Origin: an uncultured SAR86 cluster bacterium
GTDB lineage: Bacteria; Pseudomonadota; Gammaproteobacteria; Magnimaribacterales; AG-339-G14
Assembly: GCA_902624765.1 (NCBI GenBank)
Contig: CACNYO010000011.1
Span: 1-34,634 of the forward strand
DNA: 34,634 nucleotides
Direction: 5' to 3'
Numbering within the stretch: position 1 is the first letter of the stretch; each line of letters opens with the position of its first letter. Positions 1-8,092 of the stretch are shown here, piece after piece. The notes beneath the pieces were generated by a model that did not search any database, was not told where the DNA came from, and saw only the letters and a list, made by a program, of their open reading frames with translations. A program made the translations under genes and the position numbers.

Positions 1-315
1 ACCGTCAACAAGAAAGTTTACTCTTTGCCCGCCCATTCCTCTGATAGAGATTCCATCGTTAAATGTTCTACCAGAATTGAAGTCTCTTGAAACTGTAACT
101 CCTGGAGTTGTTTCAAGTAAATCTTTTAAATCGGTAACCTGTCTATTTTCTATATCCTCGAAATTTACAACATTAACAGAACCTATAACTTCAGATAAAG
201 CAACTGGATATTTCGATGATATGACAACAATTTCCTCTGTTTCCTCATCTTGAGAAAAGAGAAGTGGACACAATAAAAGTGAGCAAAAGATAGAAAGTTT
301 AAGTAAAAGTCGCAT
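1..315 (-). CDS. TonB-dependent heme/siderophore receptor, N-terminal part (cut by window edge)
   Basis: The frame runs open from the ATG at 313-315 to base 1, giving the first 105 residues of a larger protein. Residues 1-20 form a typical signal peptide (MRLLLKLS, then a hydrophobic core, then a cut near LFSQ). Then come an acidic stretch with a TonB-box-like IVVIS (residues 27-31) and the start of the plug domain, with VNVVNFEDI, a TPGV motif, and ISIRGMGGQ near residue 93. These are hallmarks of outer-membrane TonB-dependent receptors. It diverges from hmuTUV-hugZ across a Fur box, so heme or hemoglobin is the likely ligand. That substrate is inferred from context, since the beta-barrel lies outside the window. 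Confidence 0.93.
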   Translation of the reverse strand, partial: MRLLLKLSIFCSLLLCPLLFSQDEETEEIVVISSKYPVALSEVIGSVNVVNFEDIENRQVTDLKDLLETTPGVTVSRDFNSGRTFNDGISIRGMGGQRVNFLVDG

Positions 316-328
316 AAAACCTCATTTA

Positions 329-334
329 ATTCTA
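329..334 (-). promoter_or_regulatory. Predicted -10 element for the TonB receptor gene
   Basis: On the minus strand this reads TAGAAT, 14 nt upstream of the receptor ATG, with a GAGG Shine-Dalgarno-like sequence between. No good -35 match is seen; the Fur box sits where it would be. The assignment rests on consensus similarity only. Confidence 0.4.
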
Positions 335-349
335 TGTACCTACCTAAAA

Positions 350-368
350 GAGAATGATTATCATTTAC
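350..368. promoter_or_regulatory. Fur box between divergent heme-uptake genes
   Basis: The core AATGAT-T-ATCATT (353-365) is a perfect 6-1-6 inverted repeat. Across 19 bases it matches the classical Fur consensus at 15 positions by my count. It lies between the receptor start (315) and hmuT start (399) and overlaps the -35 areas of both predicted divergent promoters. One Fur dimer pair could therefore repress both transcripts when iron is sufficient. Binding is inferred; the palindrome is seen directly. Confidence 0.85.
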
Positions 369-391
369 TTTTAAAAATAAAGCAATAGAAT
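364..391 (+). promoter_or_regulatory. Predicted promoter for hmuTUV-hugZ, possibly leaderless
   Basis: The -35 candidate is TTTACT (364-369) and the -10 candidate is TAGAAT (386-391), with a 16 nt spacer. The -35 overlaps the Fur box. The hmuT ATG begins 7 nt after the -10 and no Shine-Dalgarno sequence precedes it, so the transcript may have almost no leader. Confidence 0.4.
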
Positions 392-398
392 CTTATTA

Positions 399-1247
399 AT
401 GCGGATTATTCTTCTATCAATATTTTTATCTTGCTTCTACCTTTCTGGAAGCTGTGATCTAGCAGGTGATTCAAGCAAATTAGTGATAGCAGGAGGATCC
501 TTAACTGAAATTGTTTACGATCTTAATGAGGAAGAAAAACTCATCGCAGTTGACATCACATCCAACTACCCTTCCGAAGCAAAAAATTTACCTTCTATAG
601 GCTATGTTAGAGCCCTTTCTACCGAAGGATTATTATCGTTGAGTCCATCTTTAATTTTGGGTGAAGATGATATGGGACCTCCTTTGGTTTTAGATCAACT
701 CGATCTGGTAGGCGTTGATATAAGGATTATTCCTGAAGATCACAGCGTTGGTGGCATTATTAATAAGGTTAATTGCGTTTCAAAAATTCTTGGAACAGAT
801 AGAGATAAAAAAAGGAACCTCAAAAGAAAATTGGATAAAAACATTAATCTTTTAAAAAAATCTCAAGACAAGATTATTAGCAAAGAAGCTTCGGTAATGT
901 TAATTCTTAACTTACAAGGAACCTCGCCAATTGTTGCTGGAGTTTCTACCTCTGGAGATGGTTTTATAAAATTACTCGGCGCTAGAAATGCAATGGGTGA
1001 CTTTGAAGGATGGAAGCCGGTTAGCACTGAATCTATTTTAGAGAAAAATCCTGACTTCATAATAGTGACTAAAAGAGGAATGAGTTCCTTTGCTGATGAA
1101 GAAGCTTTCGGTCAACATCCATCCTTGAGACTCACCAATGCTGCAAGAGAGAGAAAAATCTTGGCTATCGATGGCATGTCAATGCTTGGTTTTGGTCCAA
1201 GGACTATTGAAACAGCGGTAACAGTTTCGGAAAAATTACTCAATTAA
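399..1247 (+). CDS. hmuT: Periplasmic heme-binding protein of the HmuTUV ABC importer
   Basis: This 282-residue protein has an N-terminal hydrophobic signal segment with a Cys at position 19. The -3 residue is Ser, so a lipoprotein cleavage is possible but weak. The mature part follows the type-III substrate-binding fold: an early AGGSLTEIVY segment (31-40), LPSIGYVR around 64-71, LSPSLILG (81-88), a central helical linker rich in Lys, and a C-terminal TNAARERKILAIDG. In this family it carries heme from the outer-membrane receptor to the permease. It starts the hmuTUV-hugZ operon; hmuU begins 1 nt after its stop. Heme specificity comes from similarity to HmuT/ChuT/PhuT and from the hugZ neighbour. 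Confidence 0.85.
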   Translation: MRIILLSIFLSCFYLSGSCDLAGDSSKLVIAGGSLTEIVYDLNEEEKLIAVDITSNYPSEAKNLPSIGYVRALSTEGLLSLSPSLILGEDDMGPPLVLDQLDLVGVDIRIIPEDHSVGGIINKVNCVSKILGTDRDKKRNLKRKLDKNINLLKKSQDKIISKEASVMLILNLQGTSPIVAGVSTSGDGFIKLLGARNAMGDFEGWKPVSTESILEKNPDFIIVTKRGMSSFADEEAFGQHPSLRLTNAARERKILAIDGMSMLGFGPRTIETAVTVSEKLLN

Positions 1248-1248
1248 C

Positions 1249-2286
1249 ATGACCTGGTTTCTTAATTATTTTAGTTTTCTAAAACACTCAACTAGTCAAC
1301 AAATCTTGATTTCTGTTTTGTTGATATTTTCTTTGGCCATTATTTTTCTTCTTTCGGTATCGTTTGGAAGTTTTAATTTTTCAATCTTAGAATTTCTATA
1401 TCCCTCAGAAAGCTCAATCCAAAAAACAGTTCTCTTTGAAATAAGAATTCCAAGAGTTCTTTTAGCTGGATTCGTTGGAGCAAGCTTGGGATTATCGGGC
1501 GCTTCTTTACAGGGCTTATTCAGAAATCCATTAGCAGATCCTGGATTGATTGGTGTTTCTGCGGGGGCTGCTCTAGGAGCTGCCTTGGTAATTGTTTTAG
1601 GATCAACTTATATTCCAGCCTATATTTTTAATACCTTGGCTTTACCAATTTCGGCTGTCGCTGGAGCTGCTTTAGTAATATCTCTCTTGTACTTTTTTAC
1701 TAGAGGGTTTGGTTATCAGGGAATAACTTATATGTTGTTAATTGGAATTGCTGTCAATGCATTTGCATCAGTTGGAATAGGAATTTTGACTTTCATAAGC
1801 ACAGATTCTGAATTAAGAGGCCTGACATTTTGGACAATGGGCAGCTTTGGCGGAGCCTCATGGCAAATCATTCTTCCTGCGTTGATGATTATAATTTTAT
1901 CAATGCTATGGATGATTCCGTCTTCAAGAAAGCTTGACCTACTGCAACTTGGTGAGCCTGAAGCTTACAGGTTAGGTATAGACGTTCAAAAGCTTAAATT
2001 TAAAGTCATTGTCTCTTCAGCAATAACAGTTGGCATAAGTGTCTCTTTATCTGGAATGATTGGTTTCGTTGGTTTAGTGGTTCCTCATCTCGTTAGATTA
2101 TTAGGCGGGGTTAATCATAGTTACCTCCTGCCTGCTTCTGCTTTCCTTGGTGCAAGTCTTATGATGGGAGCAGATTTATTATCCAGATTATTGATTGCCC
2201 CAGCTGAATTGCCAGTTGGCCTAATTACTAGCGCTATTGGAGCTCCGTTTTTCTTATGGTTAATTTTTAGATCAAGAAGAATATGA
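1249..2286 (+). CDS. hmuU: Heme ABC transporter permease (FecCD family)
   Basis: This 345-residue inner-membrane protein has about nine or ten hydrophobic segments and the usual FecCD length. Family signatures are visible: RIPRVLLAGFVGASLGLSGA early, RNPLADPGLIG, then GEPEAYRLGIDV near residues 235-245. The last is the cytoplasmic coupling loop that contacts the ATPase. GMIGFVGLVVPHLVRLLGG near 273-291 is also diagnostic. It would form a dimer channel with HmuV and accept heme from HmuT. Its last four bases overlap the start of hmuV in an ATGA, which indicates translational coupling. A siderophore or cobalamin substrate is the alternative, but the hugZ linkage favours heme. Confidence 0.88.
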   Translation: MTWFLNYFSFLKHSTSQQILISVLLIFSLAIIFLLSVSFGSFNFSILEFLYPSESSIQKTVLFEIRIPRVLLAGFVGASLGLSGASLQGLFRNPLADPGLIGVSAGAALGAALVIVLGSTYIPAYIFNTLALPISAVAGAALVISLLYFFTRGFGYQGITYMLLIGIAVNAFASVGIGILTFISTDSELRGLTFWTMGSFGGASWQIILPALMIIILSMLWMIPSSRKLDLLQLGEPEAYRLGIDVQKLKFKVIVSSAITVGISVSLSGMIGFVGLVVPHLVRLLGGVNHSYLLPASAFLGASLMMGADLLSRLLIAPAELPVGLITSAIGAPFFLWLIFRSRRI

Positions 2287-3053
2287 GCATTAAGACTTCT
2301 TCAATCTCCTATGAAATTAACAATAAAAATATCCTTAAGGATATTTCTCTTGAAGTGGAATTAGGAGAGATACTTTGTGTTTTAGGACCTAACGGAGCAG
2401 GAAAATCAACATTGCTTAATTTATTATCGGGAGATTTTAAGCCCTCAAGTGGAGAAATTTATTTTGATGGTAAAAACTTAAACGATATTTCAATTCAAGA
2501 AAGATCTTTCATGAGAAGCGTCATGGCTCAATCCCAAGCCATAGTCTTTGATTTTTCTGTAAAAGAGATCATTGAGATGGGCTGGCTAGATAAAGGTCTT
2601 TCTGGATATGCTGATAAGTTTCAGGAAGCTTTAGATGAGATTGCCGAAGAAGCGTCAGTAAAAGATCTACTCAACGAAAAATTTAATGTACTCTCCGGTG
2701 GTGAACAACGTAGAGTACATTTTGCTAGAACATTATTACAAACTTGGAGGCCATCAAATTCTTCTGATCCCATTTACTTATTATTAGATGAACCCACTGC
2801 CAATCTTGATATTCTGCATGAGAAAAAAATGATGCAAAAAATAAAAGAGAAAGCAGCAGATGGCATTGGAGTAATGATTATCCTTCATGACATTAATGTA
2901 GCTGCTAAATATTCTGATAAAGTTGCAATTTTCAAAGACGGTCAATTGAAGGATATCGGTCCGCCGTCTGCAGTGTTCGATGAAGAAAAGCTGAGTGCTA
3001 CTTACGGCCTACCCATGAAAATAAATGAAAATCCATATCGAATTACTTACTGA
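2283..3053 (+). CDS. hmuV: Heme ABC transporter ATPase
   Basis: This is a complete 256-residue ABC ATPase. Walker A is GPNGAGKST (35-43), the Q-loop Gln lies near 83-85, the signature is LSGGEQRR (137-144), Walker B is YLLLDE (165-170) and the switch His is H202 in LHDIN. It powers heme import through HmuU from the cytoplasmic side. The length and the DGQLKDIGPP segment fit the HmuV/FecE group. It overlaps hmuU by four bases, and its TGA stop shares one base with the hugZ ATG (TGATG), so these genes are almost certainly co-translated. Confidence 0.92.
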   Translation: MSIKTSSISYEINNKNILKDISLEVELGEILCVLGPNGAGKSTLLNLLSGDFKPSSGEIYFDGKNLNDISIQERSFMRSVMAQSQAIVFDFSVKEIIEMGWLDKGLSGYADKFQEALDEIAEEASVKDLLNEKFNVLSGGEQRRVHFARTLLQTWRPSNSSDPIYLLLDEPTANLDILHEKKMMQKIKEKAADGIGVMIILHDINVAAKYSDKVAIFKDGQLKDIGPPSAVFDEEKLSATYGLPMKINENPYRITY

Positions 3054-3769
3054 TGATTGAATACGAAAAAAAGGCTGTTGAGTTACTGAGAAATTGTAGA
3101 GAGGGAGTCTTATCGACAGTTTCTAAAAAATTTGAAGGCTATCCTTTTGGCAGTTTTGTCACGTTCATATCAGGTCCAGATAGAAGCATTATTTTTTACG
3201 CAAGTGATATAGCGCAACATACCATTAACATAAAAAACAATTCTAAAGCTTGTATAACATTGTTCAATTTGAACGAAGGAGATAAGCAGGACAGTTCAAG
3301 ACTAAGCTTACTTGGAGATATTCAAAAGATTGAAGATGATTCTGATGAAATTTCTGAGAAATTTATAGATTTCTTTCCGGAGAGTGCGCAATACTCAAAA
3401 ATGCACGATTTCAATTTTTATAAATTAAAAGTTAATGAAGCAAGATGGATTGGTGGTTTTGGAAAAATCGCTTGGCTAAATAATAATAATTGGAAGGCTT
3501 TAGAACCAAAGTGGCTCAAGCAGGAAGCATCAATGATTAAACATATGAATGATGATCATGCTAACTCCATAATCTCGACACTTCATGCAAAAAAGGGTTT
3601 GAAAGATAAGGATGCTAAGATGATAAGACTAACTATTGATGGCTATTATGTTTTATCAAAAGGAGTTATCTATTTTATAGAATTTGAAGAACCCTGCTTA
3701 AACGTCAAACAATATAGAGATAAATTAGTTACTCAAGCAAAAGAATTTAGGGATTATGAGCTGATATGA
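3053..3769 (+). CDS. hugZ: HugZ-type heme oxygenase/utilisation protein
   Basis: This 238-residue cytosolic protein has two parts. Residues 1-150 are a split-barrel (pyridoxamine-phosphate-oxidase-like) domain containing LSTVS, PFGSFVTF and a later ARWIGGFGKIAWL segment. Residues 155-238 are a DUF2470-type domain with HMNDDH (164-169), the signature found in HugZ proteins. HugZ enzymes bind heme and open the ring to release iron; they are unrelated to HO-1. The gene is the last of the operon and overlaps hmuV by 1 nt, so imported heme would be handed straight to iron release. Not every split-barrel/DUF2470 protein has proven oxygenase activity. Confidence 0.85.
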   Translation: MIEYEKKAVELLRNCREGVLSTVSKKFEGYPFGSFVTFISGPDRSIIFYASDIAQHTINIKNNSKACITLFNLNEGDKQDSSRLSLLGDIQKIEDDSDEISEKFIDFFPESAQYSKMHDFNFYKLKVNEARWIGGFGKIAWLNNNNWKALEPKWLKQEASMIKHMNDDHANSIISTLHAKKGLKDKDAKMIRLTIDGYYVLSKGVIYFIEFEEPCLNVKQYRDKLVTQAKEFRDYELI

Positions 3770-3793
3770 TCTTTTGCATGGCAAAATTTTGTT

Positions 3794-4831
3794 ATGTGGA
3801 GTAAAGATGAAATTCAAAATTGGTACGCTGACCAAAATTGGTTAGTTGGATGTAATTACCTTCCGAGCTCTGCTATTAATCAATTGGAGATGTTTCAAGA
3901 AGAAAGTTTTGATTTCGAAACAAATAAAAGAGAAATAGGCTGGGCAAATGACATTGGTTTCAATAGTTTACGAATTTATCTTCATGACCTTCTTTGGCAG
4001 GATAAAAAAAGTTTCAAAATACAACTCAACAAAACTCTTACTTTATGTAAGGATTTAAATATAAAACCTATCTTGGTTCTGTTTGATGATTGTCACAGAC
4101 CTTTTCCTAAGCTCGGAAAACAACCTTTACCGGTAAGAGGTGTTCATAATTCGGGCTGGAAGCAAAGTCCGGGGCATGAAATCGTTAAAGAAATAGTAAA
4201 AGGTAATCAGGAAGAAGAGGAGAGGCTTAAAGTTTTCACTCAAGAAGTTCTTGATGATTTCCGAGACGACGAAAGAATTTTAATGTGGGATCTTTACAAC
4301 GAACCCGGCCAATTTGGTATTGGGGATGAAACCAATATTCTATTAACTAAAGTTTGGGATTGGGCCTATGAAGTCCGTCCGTCACAGCCGCTAACAGCCT
4401 GCCTAGATGGCACAATAGGTGACAAAAACATTCAAACTAATAAAGAAAAATCTGACATCATCACTTTTCACGTCTATGAACATCAAAAAGTCATTCCTAT
4501 CATTGAAGAACTGAAAGAAATTGGTAGGCCTCTGATATGCACTGAGTACATGGCAAGAGAGTTTGGTACGACGTTCGAACATACCCTACCTATCTTTAAA
4601 GAGCACAACATAGGAGCCTATAACTGGGGCCTTGTTGCAGGCAAAAGTCAGACTCATTTTGGTTGGGAAACCATCTTAAAAATTAAAGAACTCAAAGATA
4701 AAGGCGATTTTGTTGAAGAAGGAGAGTCTCTTCCAGAACCAGAAGTTTGGTTTCATGATATTTTTAGAATAGATGGCTCTCCTTATGATCAAGAAGAAAT
4801 TAACTTTATAAAAACAATAACTTCAAGTTAG
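3794..4831 (+). CDS. Cytosolic glycoside hydrolase, GH5/clan GH-A-like
   Basis: This 345-residue protein lacks a signal peptide. It shows the (beta/alpha)8 pattern of clan GH-A: GFNSLRIYLHDLLW (55-68) for strand 2, KPILVLFDDCHRP (91-103) for strand 3, WDLYNEP (165-171) with E170 as the probable acid/base, FHVYEHQ (225-231), and LICTEYMARE (247-256) with E251 as the probable nucleophile. YNWGLVAGK (276-284) fits strand 8. Relatives are often labelled cellulase-like or 1,4-beta-xylanase, but the substrate is unknown. The cytosolic location suggests small glycosides or oligosaccharides. It follows hugZ by 24 nt on the same strand with no clear Shine-Dalgarno sequence. It is convergent with the next gene, 2 nt away. 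Confidence 0.78.
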   Translation: MWSKDEIQNWYADQNWLVGCNYLPSSAINQLEMFQEESFDFETNKREIGWANDIGFNSLRIYLHDLLWQDKKSFKIQLNKTLTLCKDLNIKPILVLFDDCHRPFPKLGKQPLPVRGVHNSGWKQSPGHEIVKEIVKGNQEEEERLKVFTQEVLDDFRDDERILMWDLYNEPGQFGIGDETNILLTKVWDWAYEVRPSQPLTACLDGTIGDKNIQTNKEKSDIITFHVYEHQKVIPIIEELKEIGRPLICTEYMAREFGTTFEHTLPIFKEHNIGAYNWGLVAGKSQTHFGWETILKIKELKDKGDFVEEGESLPEPEVWFHDIFRIDGSPYDQEEINFIKTITSS

Positions 4832-4833
4832 AT

Positions 4834-5766
4834 TCAAATAATCAGTTGTGGTCCTGCTGGAACGATGCGAAAGGGATTAATTTCTTTGTGACTGTAATAA
4901 TAATGACGCTTGATATGATCAAAATTTGTAGAGGATTTGACTGCCGGAATGGCGAGCATATCTTTTACGTACCTGGATAAATTTTTGTAATCAATAATTC
5001 TTTTTATATTGCACTTAAAATGGGTAACGTAAGCAACATCAAATCGCAGTAGCGTGGGAATCAATCTTAAGTCTGCCTCAGTAAGGTTATCTTCAATCAA
5101 ATACTTAGATTCTGAGAGCTTTTGGTCTAGTTCATCTAAGGCTTTGAAAAGGGCAGTGACAGACTCATCATAACTTTGTTGGGTTGTTGCAAATCCACAT
5201 TTGTAAACCCCGTTATTTACTGAGTGATAAATCCACTCGTTAAGATTATTGATTTCATCTTGCAAATGATCAGGATAAAAATCGCTACTGTTACCCGTTA
5301 ACCCATCAAATTCTGAATTAAACATACGGATGATTTGAGATGATTCGTTATTTACTATGGTTTCTGTTTTTTTATCCCATAAAACAGGCACTGTCACACT
5401 AGTTGTAACTTTAGGATCAGATTTTTGATAGAGCTCTCGAAGGTATTTAAAATCATATAATGATTCTCTGGTGGCAGCAGGATAACTTTCATCAAATGCC
5501 CAACCCTCTTCCAGTAAATCTGGATGCACTACATCAACTGAGATGTGATCTTCTAAAGATTTTAAACTTCGATAAATTAGTGTTCTGGTAGCCCAAGGAC
5601 AAGCGTAGCTTATGTATAAGTGATAGCGCTGCGAATCAGGAGTATAAATTGGGTTATCTGCTGAGATGATATTTTCAAACGTCCTGGGTAATCGCGCATA
5701 TGCACCGTTTTCATCGTTAGTAATAATTGAGCGTTTTTCCCATTTACCATCAATTAGTTTTCCCAT
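4834..5766 (-). CDS. yqjG: Glutathionyl-hydroquinone reductase (Xi-class GST, YqjG/ECM4 family)
   Basis: This 310-residue protein carries the Xi-class motif YACPWA (54-59) with catalytic Cys56, preceded by the family's long N-terminal extension (GAYARLPRTF, 21-30). The C-terminal helical domain has the expected DLRLIPTLLRFD and TNFDHIKRHYY segments (the latter near 285-295), which match the GS-hydroquinone reductase subgroup. These cytosolic enzymes use glutathione to strip GS- groups from glutathionyl-hydroquinones, as in chlorinated-aromatic or quinone detoxification. The gene is downstream of the aminotransferase with a 90 nt gap and may have its own promoter. gshA, which makes glutathione, lies elsewhere in this window. 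Confidence 0.9.
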   Translation of the reverse strand: MGKLIDGKWEKRSIITNDENGAYARLPRTFENIISADNPIYTPDSQRYHLYISYACPWATRTLIYRSLKSLEDHISVDVVHPDLLEEGWAFDESYPAATRESLYDFKYLRELYQKSDPKVTTSVTVPVLWDKKTETIVNNESSQIIRMFNSEFDGLTGNSSDFYPDHLQDEINNLNEWIYHSVNNGVYKCGFATTQQSYDESVTALFKALDELDQKLSESKYLIEDNLTEADLRLIPTLLRFDVAYVTHFKCNIKRIIDYKNLSRYVKDMLAIPAVKSSTNFDHIKRHYYYSHKEINPFRIVPAGPQLII

Positions 5767-5772
5767 GTGAAT

Positions 5773-5800
5773 TTAATAGAGGCAAAATTGTAATTTTCAA
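5773..5800 (-). promoter_or_regulatory. Predicted promoter for the YqjG-like gene
   Basis: On the minus strand TTGAAA (5795-5800) and TATTAA (5773-5778) are separated by 16 nt. The ATG follows only 6 nt after the -10, so the message would be leaderless or nearly so. AT-rich spacers produce such matches easily. Confidence 0.3.
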
Positions 5801-5856
5801 GATAAACGTCTTTTTAAAATAGCTGACTCAAGCAAACAAATTAAATTTTGACTCAA

Positions 5857-7230
5857 TTAATGAATTTTTGTTAATGCATCTTTCACTTCAATCAATGACA
5901 TTTTGAGTTTTTCAACCAATTCATCAATTTCATTTTTAGAGATGATCAATGGTGGGCAGAGGGCAATGGTATCCAATATTGGTCTTACGATAAGGCCATT
6001 TTTTTGACAGGTATCGCTCAATACCTTGCCGGCTTTTCCTGCTTGTTCAAAAGTAACTTTATTAGCAGGATCTTTGTACAATTCCACACCTGCGATTAGA
6101 CCAATTCCTCTAACTTCGCCAACAAAATCTTCTTCTAATATATCTTTTATTGAATCTTGAAAGTACTCCCCTACTTTTTTAGCATGCTGGAAAATTTTAT
6201 CTCTTTCATAGATTTCAAGAGTTTTCAAAGCAACAGCACATGAAACGGGGTGACCTGAATAAGTATATCCATGACCAAAAACTCCTATGTCGCCACTGGC
6301 CTCTTTAATAGGTTCAAATAATTCATCGTTAACGATAACAGCGCTTATTGGAATATAGCCGGAAGAAAGAGCCTTAGCCAAGCTCATCGAAGTAGGTTTG
6401 ATATCATAAGTCTCAGAACCAAAAGGATTTCCCGTTCTTCCAAAGCCAGTAATAACCTCATCAGCAATGAACGGAATATTGTATTTTTTTAAAACAGCTT
6501 GAATAGCAGGAAAATATCCCTCGGGCGGCAATATAACGCCACCGGCTCCCATTAAAGGTTCGGCAATCATTGCTGCGATAGTCTCTGGTCCTTCTTTTTC
6601 AATTAATTCTTCTAGGCTTTTAGTCAGTCGGACCAAGTAGTCCTGTTCGCTTTCGCCGTCCATTGCTTCTTTAAAATAATGAGGGGTCTCGGTATGGATA
6701 AAATGTTCCTTAGGTAAATCAAATAATTTATGCTGATTAGGAAGACCGGTCATGCTGGCGCTAGCAACCGTAACTCCGTGATAACCCTTTTTTCTAGCAA
6801 GGATTTTCTTCTTTTCCGGTTTGCCAAGCTTATTATTCGCATAGGTAAATAATTTGTATTGCGTGTCGTTAGCATCGGAACCAGATAAGCCAAAAAAAAC
6901 TTTTCCAGACGAAAGAGGAGACATTTCTATTAACTTTTCAGCTAAAAGAATGGCAGGCTCGTGAGATTTTGACGAAAATAAAGTTGAGTATCCCAGTTTA
7001 GACATTTGTTCTTTCGCGACTTCTGCCAACTCGCTAACCCCGTGGCCAAGAGAGGTGCACCAAAGACCCGCCAAACCATCAATGTATTGTTTCCCGTCCT
7101 TGTCAAAAACATAAATACCTTCACCTTTCTCCAAGATAAGCATGTCATCGGTTAAATGACTTTTCAGATTGGTAACGGGATGAAAAAGAAAATCTTTATC
7201 AAGAGATTCTAAATTGAAATTTTTATTCAT
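5857..7230 (-). CDS. Class-III (omega) aminotransferase, PLP-dependent
   Basis: This 457-residue protein is a full-length fold-type I class-III aminotransferase. GLSGSDAND (114-122) binds the PLP phosphate, AEPLMGAGG (223-231) and IADEV (255-259, D257) contact the cofactor, and MSLAKALSSGY (282-292) contains the Schiff-base Lys286. The opening HPVTNLKSH and DGLAGLWC (51-58) resemble putrescine/omega-amino acid:pyruvate aminotransferases such as SpuC, but the amine donor cannot be fixed from sequence. It overlaps the upstream nitrilase-family gene by 8 nt, so the two are probably translated together. A plausible joint role is release of an amino group from a polyamine- or amide-derived intermediate. 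Confidence 0.9.
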   Translation of the reverse strand: MNKNFNLESLDKDFLFHPVTNLKSHLTDDMLILEKGEGIYVFDKDGKQYIDGLAGLWCTSLGHGVSELAEVAKEQMSKLGYSTLFSSKSHEPAILLAEKLIEMSPLSSGKVFFGLSGSDANDTQYKLFTYANNKLGKPEKKKILARKKGYHGVTVASASMTGLPNQHKLFDLPKEHFIHTETPHYFKEAMDGESEQDYLVRLTKSLEELIEKEGPETIAAMIAEPLMGAGGVILPPEGYFPAIQAVLKKYNIPFIADEVITGFGRTGNPFGSETYDIKPTSMSLAKALSSGYIPISAVIVNDELFEPIKEASGDIGVFGHGYTYSGHPVSCAVALKTLEIYERDKIFQHAKKVGEYFQDSIKDILEEDFVGEVRGIGLIAGVELYKDPANKVTFEQAGKAGKVLSDTCQKNGLIVRPILDTIALCPPLIISKNEIDELVEKLKMSLIEVKDALTKIH

Positions 7231-8071
7231 CTTTATTCTTATATTCAGTCAATTTACCCAACGATTTTAGATATTTGTCATTCCGCTTTTCTTTGATCAT
7301 AGATGAAAAGGGATTATCTCGATAACTTTTTAAGTTTTGCCCTAACCCCATAATTCCATTTTTTCTAGAATTTCGAACAAAATCAAAATCAACTTCGACT
7401 GTAAAGATGTCTTCTTGATCGCCAGATATATGCAAAACATTTCCATCGGGATCGCAGGCAATGGATTGACCGCAACCTTGTTCGCCAACGCTATTTACAT
7501 CAACGTAATAACATTGCTGTTGCGCTGCGGTAGCTCGCACCATTATTGTTTCTATCTCTCTATCTTTTGTAGGTGTCAGAGTTGGATTAATAATCAATTC
7601 TGCTCCAGCCATTGCCAGCGCCCTACTGGTTTCTGGAAACCATAAGTCGTAACAAATATGCACGCCAATAATACCGGCTCCAGGATATTCAAAAGTACAA
7701 ATTTCATTGCCTGGGGTAATTTGATTTTCGTAAGGCAGCCATGGATAAAGCTTTCTAGCTTTAGCCACTAATTCACCCTTATCATTTATAACTGGGCAAG
7801 TGTTATAAATAACATCTTTCTCGAATTCGTGAAAAGAGCCAGGCAATAACCATACTTCGAATTTCTTTGCCAAGTCTGAGAATACAGGTAAGAATTTTTC
7901 AAGAGATTCATTTTTTTTTGGATAAATTCCTGTCGCTGATAGTTCGCTGAGAGCAAGAAGATCTATTTCATTATTTTTTTGAAGTAATTCATCTACAGAA
8001 TTTAATATTTTTGCTAAATTTTTCTCCTTAGCTAATGATAATTGAAGACAAGCGATTGTTAAAAGATTCAT
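7223..8071 (-). CDS. Carbon-nitrogen hydrolase (nitrilase superfamily amidase)
   Basis: This 282-residue cytosolic protein carries the Glu-Lys-Cys triad of the nitrilase superfamily: E43 in LSELSATG, K107 in KARKLYPW and C140 in HICYDLWFPE. LINPTLTP and the remaining family segments follow. Members hydrolyse amides, carbamoyl groups or, rarely, nitriles; candidates include N-carbamoylputrescine amidase, omega-amidase and beta-ureidopropionase types. The coupled aminotransferase downstream suggests this enzyme produces or consumes an amine for transamination, for instance in polyamine or beta-amino acid breakdown. The upstream SDR ends 21 nt away, so it appears to belong to the long minus-strand run. 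Confidence 0.88.
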   Translation of the reverse strand: MNLLTIACLQLSLAKEKNLAKILNSVDELLQKNNEIDLLALSELSATGIYPKKNESLEKFLPVFSDLAKKFEVWLLPGSFHEFEKDVIYNTCPVINDKGELVAKARKLYPWLPYENQITPGNEICTFEYPGAGIIGVHICYDLWFPETSRALAMAGAELIINPTLTPTKDREIETIMVRATAAQQQCYYVDVNSVGEQGCGQSIACDPDGNVLHISGDQEDIFTVEVDFDFVRNSRKNGIMGLGQNLKSYRDNPFSSMIKEKRNDKYLKSLGKLTEYKNKDE

Positions 8072-8092
8072 ACTTCAACGCTCATCAAAAAT

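Noticed and set aside
3772-3793. Hairpin TTTTGC-ATG-GCAAAA followed by TTTT between hugZ and the GH5-like gene
   Set aside because: Only two GC pairs, so it is too weak to call a terminator; it may only reduce readthrough slightly.
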